In this document: positions 1-11,114 of the stretch, one piece after another | Position numbering within the stretch: the first letter of the stretch is position 1 | Layout: every line of letters starts with the position of its first letter | Assembly (NCBI RefSeq): GCF_015832195.1 | Contig: NC_052028.1 | Span: 3,205,501-3,269,500 of the forward strand | DNA length: 64,000 bases | From: Motacilla alba alba | Taxonomy: Eukaryota; Chordata; Aves; Passeriformes; Motacillidae | Direction of reading: 5' to 3' | Translations under genes and position numbers: made by a program | Notes under the pieces: model-generated | What the model was told of the DNA's origin: nothing | What the model saw: the letters and a program-made list of their open reading frames with translations, nothing else | Database searches by the model: none

Positions 1-227
1 AGGAGCTGGAGCTCATGCAAGGGGTGCCTGGTTCCCACCCTGCAGCCACCCTTGTCCCCCAGGCCAAGTGCCATGGAGACAACACCCCAGCTCCCACAAT
101 CCCAGGGATGCTGCTCACCCAGCTCAGGCTGGGCTGCACCCTTTCTCCTCCTCCTCCTCCTCTTTCTCCTCCTGGACCATTGTGTCCCTGAGCCAGCACT
201 AGGCAAGGGAAGGTAGCCACATGGAGA

Positions 228-600
228 GCAGCAGTGTCCACCTTCAAGTGCTTCAGGGATCCACAGCACCCTCCTCCAAACCCCACCAACAGCTGCAGTG
301 TTCACCCCAAATCCCATAGGGAGCTGCACCATTCAATTCTGAGTCACTTCCAGCATCCACTTCCAAATCCCACAGGCAGCCATGGTGTTCACCTCCAAAT
401 TCCCATAAGAGCTGCAATGTCCACTTCCAAATCCCGTGGACAGCCATGGTATCCACCTCCTAACCCCACCAAGGGCTGCAGTGTCCATCTCCAAACCAAA
501 CAAGGAGCTGCAGCATCCACTTCCAAGCCTCATCAGGAGCTGCAGTGCCCACCTTCAACCCCATAGGGAGCCACAGCAGCCACCTCCAAGCCCCAGTGCT
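228..600. repeat. Degenerate 32-bp minisatellite
   Basis: About eleven diverged copies of a roughly 32-bp unit that starts AGCTGCAGTGTCCACCT and ends with a C/A-rich stretch and an AGG. Spacing is clearest between about 474 and 570, where consecutive AGCTGCAG starts lie 31-33 bp apart. Open frames here on both strands are products of the repetition (Pro/Ser/His-rich) and have no protein-like character. Old, probably non-polymorphic array. Confidence 0.75.
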
Positions 601-1620
601 GACCTCCTGCCATGCCCCAGCATGCCCAGCACGCATGCCCAGCTGCTCCAGCAGCGCCACGGGCTCAGCAGTGACAGCAAGAGCCTTCCTGGAGCGGATG
701 CTATGCTGCTGTCCCTGGGGCGACTCCGGGGCAGCTGGGTCCAGTGTGGCTGCAAACACTTGTTGTTGTGAAATTCCTCCTCCTCCTCCCTCCCGAGCAC
801 GCACGCACACAGGCACCGCCAAGTAATCAGGCTTTAGAGGAGAAAAGCTGCAGGGCTTAATGGAGCAGGAACCCACGTCCCCACCCCGGCGGCAGCTGGG
901 GGAGGGTGGCACTGGGAGGAGGGCCCTCGCCCACCCCACCCCTCCATCCTGGCTATCCCAGCACCTTCCTCTCCAGGGCCCAGACGGGGATGTGGCCGCG
1001 GGGAGAGCTCTGCTGAGACCCTCAGTCCTGTGCAGGGGTGATGCAGCAGAGCAAGAGGCATCCCTGCACTCCCACACCCCGCTCCTGCTCATCCATCACC
1101 CTTCGGATCCCCTTCTCCAGTGCAACCCCAGGAACCCCACCACAGCCCAGGAGGACCCTTTCCCACGGACAGAGCTCGGGCAGGGCCCTTAAAACGCTGA
1201 TGGGGGCGAGGTCCTTGTGCCAAGTACCGTGGTACCGACTGCGGAAGCAGCCCCGGTGTCTCACTCCGGTGCCAGAGCCGGCTCGCCCACGGAGAAACCC
1301 CCCCGCCCTGGCGCTGAAAACCGCTTGCTTCAGCTGCTGCGGGATTTAAGATGCAGCGCGGATCGATGCAGGGCTTGGGCTCCAGCCGGGAGCTCGCCAG
1401 GCCACGTGGGGAGGGAGGGCTGCGGCGGCAGGACGGGCTGCCCTTCCCCAGCATCCCGCTCCGCGCCAGGCAGGGGGATGCTGGGCAGCCGTGAGGCGGG
1501 GTGCACCCCAAAGGGATGACGGGGTGTGCTGGGAACATGGCCGAGCTGCTGCCGTGCAGCTGAACCACCCGTCCCCTCTGCCAGGGAGGTGGGGGACCTG
1601 TCCCTGGAGACCTCAGGACG
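601..1620. other. Non-genic GC-rich segment
   Basis: Unique GC-rich sequence. No exon, repeat or RNA gene that I can support; open frames on both strands overlap one another and look random. Confidence 0.5.
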
Positions 1621-2639
1621 GGTCACACCTTAGTGCCGACAGCAACGGGCGCTGGGGCCGGAGCGGGGAGCGCGGCAGGAAAGGCACCGGACGGGAGGAT
1701 GTGAGATAAAGCGCCCGGGGGTGTTATCTCACGCCTGCCCGCGGCCGCCTTTCCTGCGGCCCTGCGCCTCTTCCGCCCGCCCCGCGCCGTGCAGGGAGCC
1801 GAGCGCCCGGCCGGAGCCGCGACCTGCCACCCTGCCCTCGCCCTGGGGCATCGCAACCGCCGTGCCGCGGGGCTGCCGGGGGAGCTACGCGCGGTTCCCC
1901 AGCCACGACTGCTGGAGATGCTCCGGCAAAGAGCTGCGTCCTGCCCGCATGGGTCTCCCCACGGCCCCACAGCGGGCTCCGGGCGCCAGAGCGGAGAGGA
2001 CACCAGCTGAAGCCACAGCGTGGTGACCATTTCCACCAGTTCCCGTCTTCTTCTGCAGCCAGACGCACCGTGCAGCCTCCCTGGCTGGTCCCACCTTGCC
2101 ACACGGATCGGGTGCCGGCAGCTCTGAGCCCCCGCTCGCCGCCCCCTCCCACCGGGGCGACGGCTGCACAGCCTGGCACAGCCCCCGCGCACCGCGGCCG
2201 CGGGACAGGAGGTGCCACCCCAGCCCACCCGATGAGGCTCCCCGCACCCACGGAGACACCGGGCACGGCGCCGTGGCCGCACTCAGCCCCGGCGGCGCAA
2301 GGCAGTGCCCGCCGTTGGCACGGGGTGCGGCGCCGAGCCGTGCCGAGCCGTGCCAGCGGCGCCACCGCACAATCCCGCCATTGTCCCGGCCGCCGCTTTG
2401 CCTCCGCCAGCTCCCACCATCTGCAACCACCCGGCGCTGCCCTCCAGCCCCCGCGGCCACCGCGCCAGCAGGAGCCGGACACCGCGGCCGTGCCAGCTGG
2501 GACGGGTCTGTCCCCACGCTGTCCTCACCAGGCACCGCACACCGGGGTGCTGGGGGGTACGTGGCTAGTTCACATAAAAGGGGGAGTCCCCCACCCTGAC
2601 ACCGCGGGACCACCCGGCGCAGCAGATATCGCTGCTCTT
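1621..2639. promoter_or_regulatory. CpG-rich island
   Basis: Dense CpG dinucleotides and very high GC over about 1 kb, in contrast to the CpG-poor DNA on both sides. CpG retention in a bird genome implies an unmethylated promoter or regulatory element. No TATA box, initiator or recognisable first exon could be assigned, and direction is unknown. Confidence 0.5.
1701..1732. promoter_or_regulatory. Inverted pair of GATA motifs
   Basis: A perfect 9-bp inverted repeat, GTGAGATAA at 1701-1709 and TTATCTCAC at 1724-1732, separated by a 14-bp GC-rich spacer. Each arm contains a consensus GATA-factor site (AGATAA). It lies inside a CpG island. Palindromic GATA sites are bound by both fingers of GATA factors or by dimers; occupancy is untested. 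Confidence 0.4.
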
Positions 2640-2735
2640 CGCCAGCCTCTGCCCGGCCCCGTCGTTAATTGCAGCGGGGGGAGGAATTAATGATCTTAAT
2701 CCCTTCTTTATGATTGACCCGAGTAAAGACGGTGA
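2640..2735. promoter_or_regulatory. Homeodomain-motif block (enhancer candidate)
   Basis: An AT-rich block between GC-rich flanks with a run of homeodomain-type sites: TTAATTG at 2665, AATTAAT near 2685, a TAATCCC (OTX/PITX type) at 2697-2703 and TTTATGATTGAC (HOX/PBX type) at 2707-2718. No reading frame of interest. The composition and motif density are those of a conserved non-coding element, but conservation was not checked. Confidence 0.35.
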
Positions 2736-3095
2736 GGTCCCCCCCCGTCCCGTCCCGTCCCGTTTCTGCCCCTTTTCCGGCCCCCATCCCTTGGGAAGGC
2801 GCCGGGCAGCGTCATCTGGGTCCCTGTCAGAAGGTGCTTAGCCCCGGCCGCGGCATTAAGGGGCACGTGATGGGCTCCCTCGCCCGGGTCTGTGCACGGG
2901 GCAGCTTAACAGCCTGGAGGGACGCCAGGGTTCAAGGGGACACCACCAAGGTCGGGAGGCCCCAACCCACGACCAGGGGTTCCCGAGCCTTTGCAGGACA
3001 GTGTTCCTCCCCTGCAACCAACCCTCTGCCGTATCCAGGGTCCAAGGCCAGGGGGTCCCAGTGTGAGGGACGACACGTGTGGAACGTGTTGTCCT
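2736..3095. other. Non-genic; short (CCCGT)n
   Basis: Mostly unique GC-rich DNA. Four copies of the pentanucleotide CCCGT lie at about 2746-2764. No gene seen. Confidence 0.45.
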
Positions 3096-3273
3096 GAGAA
3101 ACTGTGGCTGCCCCATCCCTGGAAATGTTACAGCCAGATCGGAGGGTTGCCCAGTTAGTCCAGGGTTTGGAGTAACCTGGTCTAGTGGAACATGTCCCCG
3201 CCCACGGCAGGGGGTGGAATGAGATGATATTTAAAGACACTTCAAACCCAAACCATCCAGTGATTCTGTGATT
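3096..3273 (+). mobile_element. CR1 LINE, 3' fragment
   Basis: Sense-oriented 3' end of an avian CR1 element. It runs from the conserved CTGTGGCTGCCCCATCCCTGG block through a diverged middle to the terminal GATTCTGTGATT repeat that marks CR1 3' ends. About 180 bp, strongly 5'-truncated and diverged, so not mobile. Confidence 0.85.
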
Positions 3274-3479
3274 TCCATGGGTCATCCCAAAGACATCCCT
3301 CCCACCAGCCTGGAATGCCCAGATGGGGCAAGGCAGCTGTGCTCTCCCATGACCCTGGCGGGGAAAAAATGGGACACCTCTACCCGGGTCTTCCCCCAGT
3401 TCTCAGCCCCACACCACCCCTCACCTCCTTCACTCTGCTCCAGGGCTCCCTGCACCCCAGCACACAGGGGACTGCTCTG

Positions 3480-3930
3480 CAATAGTCCTGACAATGCCAA
3501 AATAAATAAAGGTTGCAAAAGGATCATCTCTGGTGGTCCGGAAAAACCCCTGCCAGCCAGGGAGGCTGGCTGAGAGTCCCCCCAGTTGCAGGCACCATTC
3601 ACTGTCAGAGGGGAGCAGGAGAGGAGCTTCGCTTTTGCTAAAAAATGACAAGCTGCAAATTCCAGCTGGCTCCCCTGTGCTTTCGCTGCATGGCTGGAAA
3701 GCCATCAGCTCCCGCCGACCTAAAAAGTCTCGTCTTCAAGAAAGAACTTCTGCTTTCCTTTAATTTTAAATAAATCACCCTCCTCCCAGAAAAGCCGCTG
3801 GTTGGTCAGCCGTGCACAGACACGGCGTAAAGGGAGAAGAAAGCAGCAAAGCTGAAGCCGAGCTGCTCCCGGGCTCCGGAAACAAAAGGAGAAAATCAAA
3901 ATTCGCCTTTTTTCTAATCCCCGGGCGCTG
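3480..3930. promoter_or_regulatory. AT-rich enhancer-like block
   Basis: Contrasts with its neighbours in being AT-rich yet retaining CpGs, with TAATTTTAAATAAAT near 3762, a long A/T run near 3890-3918 and a CAATAGTCCTGACAATG segment at about 3480. No repeat family and no protein-like frame recognised. Best reading is a conserved non-coding element; this is inference from composition only. Confidence 0.3.
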
Positions 3931-4130
3931 GGTGGGCACTGGGGGCGGTGGCTTTGTCCGCCCGCAGCAGACGGAGGACGAGGACGGAAGGGACCCCGGC
4001 GTCTTTTCAGCCTGCAGAAAGGCTGCAATTGTCCCCTCTGCCGCGGTTTTGTCCCCACTTCCTCCCCCTCACTGCGTGGCCGCCCGCCCAGCATGGCCCC
4101 CACCTCCTCCCCACCACCATCACTCCCTGC

Positions 4131-4167
4131 TGATGGACGGACAGACAGACGGATGGATGGACGGACT
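4131..4167. repeat. GGAC/GGAT tetranucleotide run
   Basis: Imperfect tetranucleotide repeat built of GGAC, AGAC and GGAT units, about 37 bp. A similar run occurs at 26816-26847. Confidence 0.7.
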
Positions 4168-5849
4168 CAGCGGTGCCATGGACCGACCAAAGTAGGGTGT
4201 GCACCACCAGCATGTGCCCCTCTCAAAGGCATCCCAGGAAAGATGTCTGTCAAGGGAGACTACAACCAGAGGCACCTTTCCCTTGCAGCTCCAAAGAGGG
4301 GCTGGAGGTGCTCCCTGTGCTCCTCAGCTGCCCTGGCCACCAGGGGACAGGAACAGGACCTTGAGATGGTCAGGAGCACGGGACCATGGGTGGTGGAAGG
4401 GATGCATGGGGAGACAAGACACCCTGGAGGCATCCTGGTGTCTGAAACACATCCTGGGATGAGACACCCAGTGCGTGGAACAGCACCACGGCCCTGTAGC
4501 CCTGCCACAAGCCAGAAGGTCCAGCAGCAACCCAGGTCAAAGGCTCAGGAGAACAAGCCCCACCAGAACAAGGTTCCTGGCAGCTCTGACCCCAGCACCA
4601 CAGCAGCTGATTCAACAACGAGGTGCCCATTTCCACAGCACAGTCAAACCTGCTGTTCCCTCCACCAGGTGACACAGGTCAGCTGAAACAGGCAGAGATG
4701 TCTTATCACAGCCTCACCAGCCAGATGTCCAGCCAAAGGTGAACCAAGAGAGAATTCAATCCATGATCTCCCAAGGATGATTACCCCTACAGGACACCCA
4801 TCCATGGTGCCTGATAACCAGGTGCCTGAGGCAAAGACAAGCCTGTTATTTGCAAGCCACCATCTCTGTTAACCCAACAGCCCCCAAGCTCTGCTCTTTG
4901 CATTCATCCTCCCAAAAACTGGTCCAGCCAGAAGATCCACTCCTGGACATACTGTGGAAGTTACCATCACCCACCACCTTTTCTTCAGACATCAAGAGAG
5001 GACACCCAGGCCTGGGGGAGGTTGGGGCAGTGCTGTGAATGCTCAGGCTCACCCTGGGTGGGTTAAAGAGCCAAAGGTATGACAGGTTGGGGTATGACAG
5101 ATTGCCAGATGGGCAACTCACACGGACATAGCTCATCTCTTGTGCTCCAGAACATCCTTCAAAGGACCAGTCATGGCAGACACTCTGCTTGTCTCTGCTG
5201 CAGAGGTGGCGCTGAGGGATGTTAAGAAGCCAACTCCTGAATTAAAAGGCTATGGAAGATTAAATCCAGCATCTGGAGTTTGCCCTGGAAGCAGATGGCG
5301 AATCACCATGGTGCACAGAGTGGCTTTCACCCGTCTCCTTCTCACAGGCAGCCACTCGGCCCTGGTGATGTCCCCCAGGAGCAACTCTGGACATATACAC
5401 AGGATGGGCCAGGATGTGTCCTGTCAGGCTCATCCTCAGGGACAAGGTGGTGAGGCCATGCCACATCCCGCTGAGCAGGCAAGAGGTGATGCCTCCTCCT
5501 CAGGTGGGCTCCCTCCCCTAGGGATCCAGCAAGGGCATATTTTTTTCCCAGTAGTGCTGGGTTTTTCCATGTAGCCCCATGGCTGCTGCAGGATCCCAAT
5601 CTGCTGGCACAGCCACACCCAGATGCCTGACTCAGATGACACCCCGGAGCCTATCACCAATGTGCCCTGGACTGCCAAGGAGCTTATCATCGTGGAGAGG
5701 ACAAGGAGGTGCCCAGGGGTACCACTGCCTCCGTGCACATCCATGAACCTCACCCTGGGGCCCTGGCACAGCTGGAGCCACCACTGCAGGGACCGACCTG
5801 CGCCCGGGGCTGCCCCAGCTGGGAAATGTGGCTGTGTCCTGCCTCCGCG
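4168..5849. other. Unique non-genic DNA
   Basis: No supported gene, repeat family or RNA. The stretch near 5215-5310 is somewhat AT-richer but shows no convincing motif cluster. Confidence 0.45.
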
Positions 5850-6000
5850 GGGTGGTGGTTACGGATTAAGGAGTCTTAAATGTCAGACGACCAGGCGCTC
5901 CCTAGAAATCCACTTATCTCCGCTGCCACTCGGAGCGGCCAGAGCCGGGCGGTTATGGAGATAACGCGATTTGAAGCGTCCACCCGAGCATTGCAGGGCT
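5850..6000. promoter_or_regulatory. GATA-containing enhancer-like block
   Basis: AT-rich, CpG-retaining block with GATA-type sites on both strands (CTTATCT near 5911 and GAGATAA near 5957), plus TTACGGATTAAG near 5858 and TCTTAAATGTCAG near 5873. No repeat or coding signal. Candidate conserved regulatory element; conservation untested. Confidence 0.3.
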
Positions 6001-6724
6001 GCGGGTGCCCTGCGGACAACGCCAGGCACCTCCGCCCCTCCTCCACTCGCCCAGCTGCTGCCCAGAGAGCCGGGTGATGGCCACACTGCTCAGCCCGCGG
6101 GCTGCACCCACCTGCGTGGTCCCCCCCTCCCCAGTTCCGGGGGATGAGGGAGGCTTGGCAGCCTCGGTGCTCATCCATCCCCCCCTGTGCCAAAGCTGCA
6201 CCAATTCGCTGCCCAAATCCTAAAATGACTGTAACTAAAACCTACCAGATTGAGCCTGGGGAAGAGCCCCCCCCCGTCTCTCCCCCCTCTCCAAATGGGA
6301 TTGAACAGATCTGCTCTCGCACGAGCCCAGCTCGCAGCCAAGCAGCATCTGACATTCACGCGCCGTGGCACGGCTCTGCCGCTCGCCCACTCCCCCCGGC
6401 TTGGCATCGCCCCGGAGATGCGCCAGCAATCCCAGCCCAGCAGAACACCCCCTGTCCTCTGCTCATCTCCTCCAGACCTTCCTGGAGGGACTCTTTGGCC
6501 CAACTAGTTCCCCATGTTCTGTCCACTGAGCGAGGTCCCCAAGGTGATTTCAGGGCTGGGAGGTTCATGCAGAATGACCCCAGGGCACGGGGGACAGGTG
6601 GGCAGGGGCAGGCGCTGCCCGGTGGCAGATGCCAACAACAACGGGCATCCCAGCAGGACCCCCACAGAGCCGGGGGGCTGAAGGTGGCTTTGCCCTGGAG
6701 AGACCCACACGTGCCTGCCTGGGC
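6001..6724. other. Unique non-genic DNA
   Basis: Contains a 233-codon open frame on + (6144-6842) with a varied composition, but it matches no family I know, crosses AT-rich enhancer-like DNA at its end and lacks start context or splice support. I do not call a gene. Confidence 0.4.
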
Positions 6725-6885
6725 CAAGCTAAGGAGTGTGAATCGCTCTGTTAACAGATGGGGCGATTACAGCGTCAATTACTGGGGTCTGACCAACAAC
6801 CAGGTCACAGAGACACCCCTGCCATGGGGCAAGGGAGGGTAAGAGTGAAGGGAGGGTAATTAAAAACCAGGGGAAAAATTGTAGG
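6725..6885. promoter_or_regulatory. Homeodomain/E-box block (enhancer candidate)
   Basis: AT-rich block with TGTTAACAGATGGGG near 6750 (half HNF1-like site fused to a CAGATG E-box), GCGATTACAGCGTCAATTA just after it, and GGTAATTAAAAACC near 6857. Flanked by CpG-poor GC-rich DNA. Inference from motif density. Confidence 0.3.
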
Positions 6886-6939
6886 CACAGCCACATGGGA
6901 ATACTGGGTGGCAAAGACCCCCAAAGCCAACAGTGTCAC

Positions 6940-7125
6940 CTTCAATGGTGTTCCACCATGTGCCACCTCCAAGTGCCACCTCCAAGTGCCACCTCCAATG
7001 GCGCCCAAATCTATTAATGCCACCTCCAAGTGCCACCCCAAATTTTGCCTAAATCTGATAGTGCCACCACAAGTGCCACCTCCAGCAGTGCCCAAATCCA
7101 TCAGTGCCATCTTCAAGAACAGCTG
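6940..7125. repeat. Degenerate AAGTGCCACCTCC tandem array
   Basis: Short unit AAGTGCCACCTCC repeated directly near 6970-7000. A longer period of about 65-70 bp, containing GCCCAAATC(T/C)AT, repeats through to 7120. Diverged. Confidence 0.65.
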
Positions 7126-7494
7126 CAGTCTGGAGAGGTCCCCTTGTGCTCCCAGCTCTCTCAAAACCTCATCCCTCCACATCCCACCAGGCAGCTCCAT
7201 GGCGGCAGAGCACAAACCAAGAAGCTGCTCCAGATTCCAGGAGAGCTGGCACTGGGACGGGCCGGTGCACCCACACCAGCACCTGTGTCACTGTCACCAC
7301 TTGAGAGCGCCGGGCCAGCTCAGTGCGTTTGAGTTTGACCATTAATGGGTGGTGGGAACCTTATGGTGCTCAGTGATGAGATCCCAAAAGCCCACCATCC
7401 CTGCTCCTGAGGGCAACCACTTTGGAAGAGCCACTTTTCCCAGCAGGAAGGCGACGGCCCCATCGGAAAGCCGCTGGCCTTGTCGGAAAGCGGG
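7126..7494. other. Unique non-genic DNA
   Basis: Nothing recognisable. Confidence 0.45.
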
Positions 7495-7650
7495 TCCGCA
7501 GACGGCAGCTATTGACAGATGTCTGAGAGGACGGCAATAATCCCGTCTTCCTCTGGGAGGATTCGGGTCGCCCTCGCCCTCACCGGGGGTTTATCCATTG
7601 TCTGGATCTGCCGGCAGTTGTTATTTTTGGTCAGCACCGCGTTTTGCTTG
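7495..7650. promoter_or_regulatory. SOX/MEIS-motif block (enhancer candidate)
   Basis: Contains TTGACAG (MEIS/TGIF type) within the imperfect inverted repeat CAGATGTCTG near 7516, a SOX-type CCATTGT at 7595-7601 and TTGTTATTTTTGG near 7618. CpGs are retained although the block is AT-richer than its flanks. No coding or repeat signal. Confidence 0.3.
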
Positions 7651-8295
7651 GCCTCGCTGGCAGGAGGGAAATAGGAGGAAGAAGAGAAAGGGGAGGAAGG
7701 TTGCTTGGCCAGGGCTTGGCGGGGGGAAGACCAGCTCAGCTTTGGGAGGGGGCAGTGAGGCACCCCACAGCCCTCAGGGAGTCCGAGTCGGTCTCTTCCC
7801 AGCCCCACAGCCCTGCTGAGCACAGCCAAAACTCACCACAGTGACGGGGCTGGCACCATCCCATCCCCAGTGGTGCCATGGGGAGTTGCTTCCAGTAAGC
7901 CCAGTGGGCCAGAGAGGCTGGAGAGGTTTTGGGGTACAGGTTTTAGGAGGCAGGCAGCAGTCAGGGTTCTCTCTGTCACCAAAACCAAGTGCAGGGGAGT
8001 TCTCTGAGGGATAAGCAAACGCTGCCCACAGACCCACACGTGTCTCAGGTCCATGCAGACAAGCCAAAAAAAGCTGGGTAGCTTCAGGAAGACAGATCTC
8101 CAACGTGCCCTGACCCCCTCGGCTGTGGACTCCTATCCCTCACGCCTCACCCTCAGCACTGCAGCATCCCAACAGCATCCCAGCCCAGCCGGCAGGTCCC
8201 GTCCTCCCTGGTAGCTTGCAGCTCACCAACATTGCAGGGTGCAGCTCAGGCAGCCCCTGAGGTCTGCACCTGGATCACTACAGAGGCACTAGTGA
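7651..8295. other. Unique non-genic DNA
   Basis: G-rich on + near 7680-7790; no feature supported. Confidence 0.45.
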
Positions 8296-8476
8296 GACAC
8301 TGGAATGGTCACCCAGGGCAGCTGTGGCTGCCCCATCCCTGGAAATGTCCGAGGCCAGGCTGGATGAAGTTTGGAGAAAAGCGGGAAGGTGTCCCTGCTC
8401 ATGGCAGGGGTTTGGAATGAGATGAGCTTTAAGGTCCCTTCCAACCCAAACCATTCCATGATTCTGTGATTCTGTC
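8296..8476 (+). mobile_element. CR1 LINE, 3' fragment
   Basis: Sense CR1 3' end: GCAGCTGTGGCTGCCCCATC block, then GGCCAGGCTGGATG, GGTGTCCCTGCTCATGGCAG, TTTAAGGTCCCTTCCAACCC and a terminal ATGATTCTGTGATTCTGT. Less diverged than the copy at 3.1 kb. 5'-truncated. Confidence 0.92.
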
Positions 8477-8729
8477 CTGCTGAGACAGGTACAAGGGGAG
8501 GCAGAGCTGGGATAAGAGCATCCAAGAGGATGTTCCTAGGGAGAACACACAGAAATGCCTCAAGACTTTGCTTCTCCCCATCATCGATGCAGGGAGTATC
8601 CCCTCAAGGCAGGGCTTGCCATCCTTCTCCACGTCTTTCCACCACCTCCCAGCTTGCCTGCAGAGCAGGAAGACAGGATAAAGATGCCTCCCTGCTCCAT
8701 GGGATCTCGCTCCTACAAGAGATGGAAGG

Positions 8730-9085
8730 CATGAGCACAAAACTGCCTCTCCCGAGCTTTCCCCACGCTCAGCACCGCTTGTCATTCAAGCGAACCCCGT
8801 GGCCTTTAAGCTGCCAAGGTACCAGAGCTGCTCTGGAATCGGAGTTCGCTCGGCTCCTGCCCTGGAGCAAGGAATCTGAAACGCTGCCACTGGAAACGAA
8901 ACAGAGCATCCGTCATTTTACTTGCCAGAAATATATCCAGCCCCCAAAAAAAGAAATACTGCCTGCAAAAGAGCCAGCAACAAAGCCCTCGATTCCACCG
9001 GTGAAGCAGAGCCCGGCGTCGGGCATTTCCACTGGAATTCTGATTCTCTTCCCAGTTCAAAATCACCCAAAATAAAATGAGCAGC
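8730..9085. promoter_or_regulatory. AT-rich enhancer-like block
   Basis: About 350 bp of lower GC with retained CpGs, including CATTTTACTTGCCAGAAATA near 8915, an A-rich tract near 8948 and CAAAATAAAATG near 9068. A + strand open frame spans it but has no family resemblance. Candidate conserved non-coding element. Confidence 0.25.
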
Positions 9086-10839
9086 AGGGCCAGGTTATGG
9101 CCAGAGGGGCCAGAAGAAGGGCACCAGGTCATAATCAGAAGCTCTCACCTAGGATGCTACAAAGAAAATCCATGGGTTTGAAAGGAAAAGAAGCAGGTGG
9201 CAGAGGCAGGGCTGGAGGGGATGAAAGCTCCAGAGGAGCACAGCAAAGCCCAGGCAGCCCCGCCGTGGGGATGTCCAGGGGAACCCACCCTGCCCACGGC
9301 ATCCTGCCCGCAATGCTCCCAGGCAGGCAGGTCAGCACCCCCAGCCATTCCCAGCCGCATCCCCAGGAAAAGCAGCAGCGCGTTCCCAGCCAGCCCAGCC
9401 CCCAGCCCAGGCACGCCAACCCAAATATCTGTGAGAGGCGCTCCCCTCCCTGGGAACGGCGACTCGCCGCAGAGTTCACATGCCCCAGCAATGCCTGATT
9501 AAACTCCCAAACTCCAAGGGAATACCCCTGAGGCTGTCTGAAGATAAGCTAGGAGCTAGGCTGCTCTCAGGAAACGCAGGAACTGGGAAAGAGCAATCCC
9601 TTTTTTTTTTTTTTTCCTTTTAGATCCAGAATAACACAGAGCAAACCCTGTTGCTCTCTAGTCAGACACGAGCTGAGCTCGCTGCTGTGCACCCCGAGAG
9701 CTTCCTGCTCCCCAAGACATGGCAGGTGACTGACCCCTGCTGCAAGCCAGATCCTGCTGGAGGCATTGGGGAGGGAACCAGAGAGCCCAGGACAACTGCA
9801 GGCAGCACAGGCGAGCAGCAAGAGGACAGAGCTGGAGGTCTGGCAGAGGGGAGGGTGCTGCCCAGGACACTGGGTGCCAGAGAATGGGGACACCTGATGC
9901 CAGCACCTCCAGGACTGGCATGCTTGGCAGGCGCTCCACCATTGTGGTTCACCCTAGGGAACACCTCAGGTGCTGGTTTCACAGGTCCTCAGGTCTCCTG
10001 CACCCCTCACTGTCTTTTTCCCTTCCTTGAGCTTTTCCATGTTGGATGGTCATAGCACCAGACCCAGATCTCCCAGGCCGTCCACACACTCAAGGGCAAG
10101 AGCAGTCAAGGAAACCATGTTAATGCAGCAGCCAAACAAATGGGCAAATTGGAGCATCCTGGGATCAAGAGGAATCTGATGCTCCTCCCTTCTGCACCTG
10201 CTGGATCCCAGGGAGCAACCAGCTTCTCATCCTGCAGGAGGAGGATGAGACAGGCAGGGATTGTACCACGTCCTGGGGACCAGGGAGCCCCACGGGTGTC
10301 CTGGCTGATGATGGGGACACTGCACCAACTGTCATCAGTGGTGACCAAATGTCCTCAGACACAAGGTCAGCTTCAAACACGGCTGGGAGACCTGCACCCA
10401 GCACACAGCATGCTCTCGGGTGAGCAAACACGCCTGAGGCCAGAGGACACACGTGGACTGACCCAAGCCAAGGTCTCCTTCAGAGATTCCTCTTGGATAT
10501 CTTTCTTGGTTCTTAACCAAAAACCAACCCAAATGAAACGCATCTTCCTTCCCCCTGCATAGAGGGCAGAGAAACAGCACTGCTGGGCAACCTGCTGGCC
10601 AGAGTTATTAGGAAAACAGTTCCTGGAAATCTGTTCCCAGAAAACTGTCAGGCCCATGATGGGGTGGCAGGGCAGGGAGTGTTGTACCGAGGCCCAGCTT
10701 CTGTATTTGATCAGACACCAGTGTGACTGCAGAGAGCACTGGGACTGCTATGGGACAATCAGATTGTCCCTGGGGGTCCTGCACAGCCACGAGAGCCCAC
10801 GTGGCCTTTCCATGCATGAAGAGGGTGTGGAAGATGGGT
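9086..10839. other. Unique non-genic DNA with a T15 run
   Basis: A poly-T tract of 15 lies at 9601-9615. No gene, RNA or repeat family supported elsewhere. Confidence 0.45.
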
Positions 10840-11114
10840 GGATGGAGACTTCTCACCATGGCCTGTTGCAACAGAACAAGGCACGAGGGTTTTAAACTGA
10901 CAGGGCAGGGGTAGATAAGATATCAGGGGGAAATTCCCTGCGGAGGTGGCACAGGTTACCCAGAGCAGCTGTGGCTGCCTCATCCCTGGAACTGTTCAAG
11001 GCCAGGTTGGACAGGGCTTGGAGCAACCTGGGCTAGTGGAAGGTGTCCCTGCCCATGGCAGGGAGTGAAACAAGATAGTCTCTTCTGACCCAAAGCATTT
11101 TCTGATTCTGTGGC
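10840..11114 (+). mobile_element. CR1 LINE, 3' fragment
   Basis: Sense CR1 reaching further 5' than the first two copies. It includes the GGGTTTTAAACTGA block at about 10888, then GCAGCTGTGGCTGC, CTAGTGGAAGGTGTCCCTGC and a terminal TCTGATTCTGTGG. It retains the sequence that codes for the end of CR1 ORF2, with no intact frame. Confidence 0.92.

Noticed and set aside
6144..6842. 233-codon + frame as a possible single-exon gene
   Set aside because: No homology recognised, no promoter or poly-A context, and its end crosses an enhancer-like AT-rich block.
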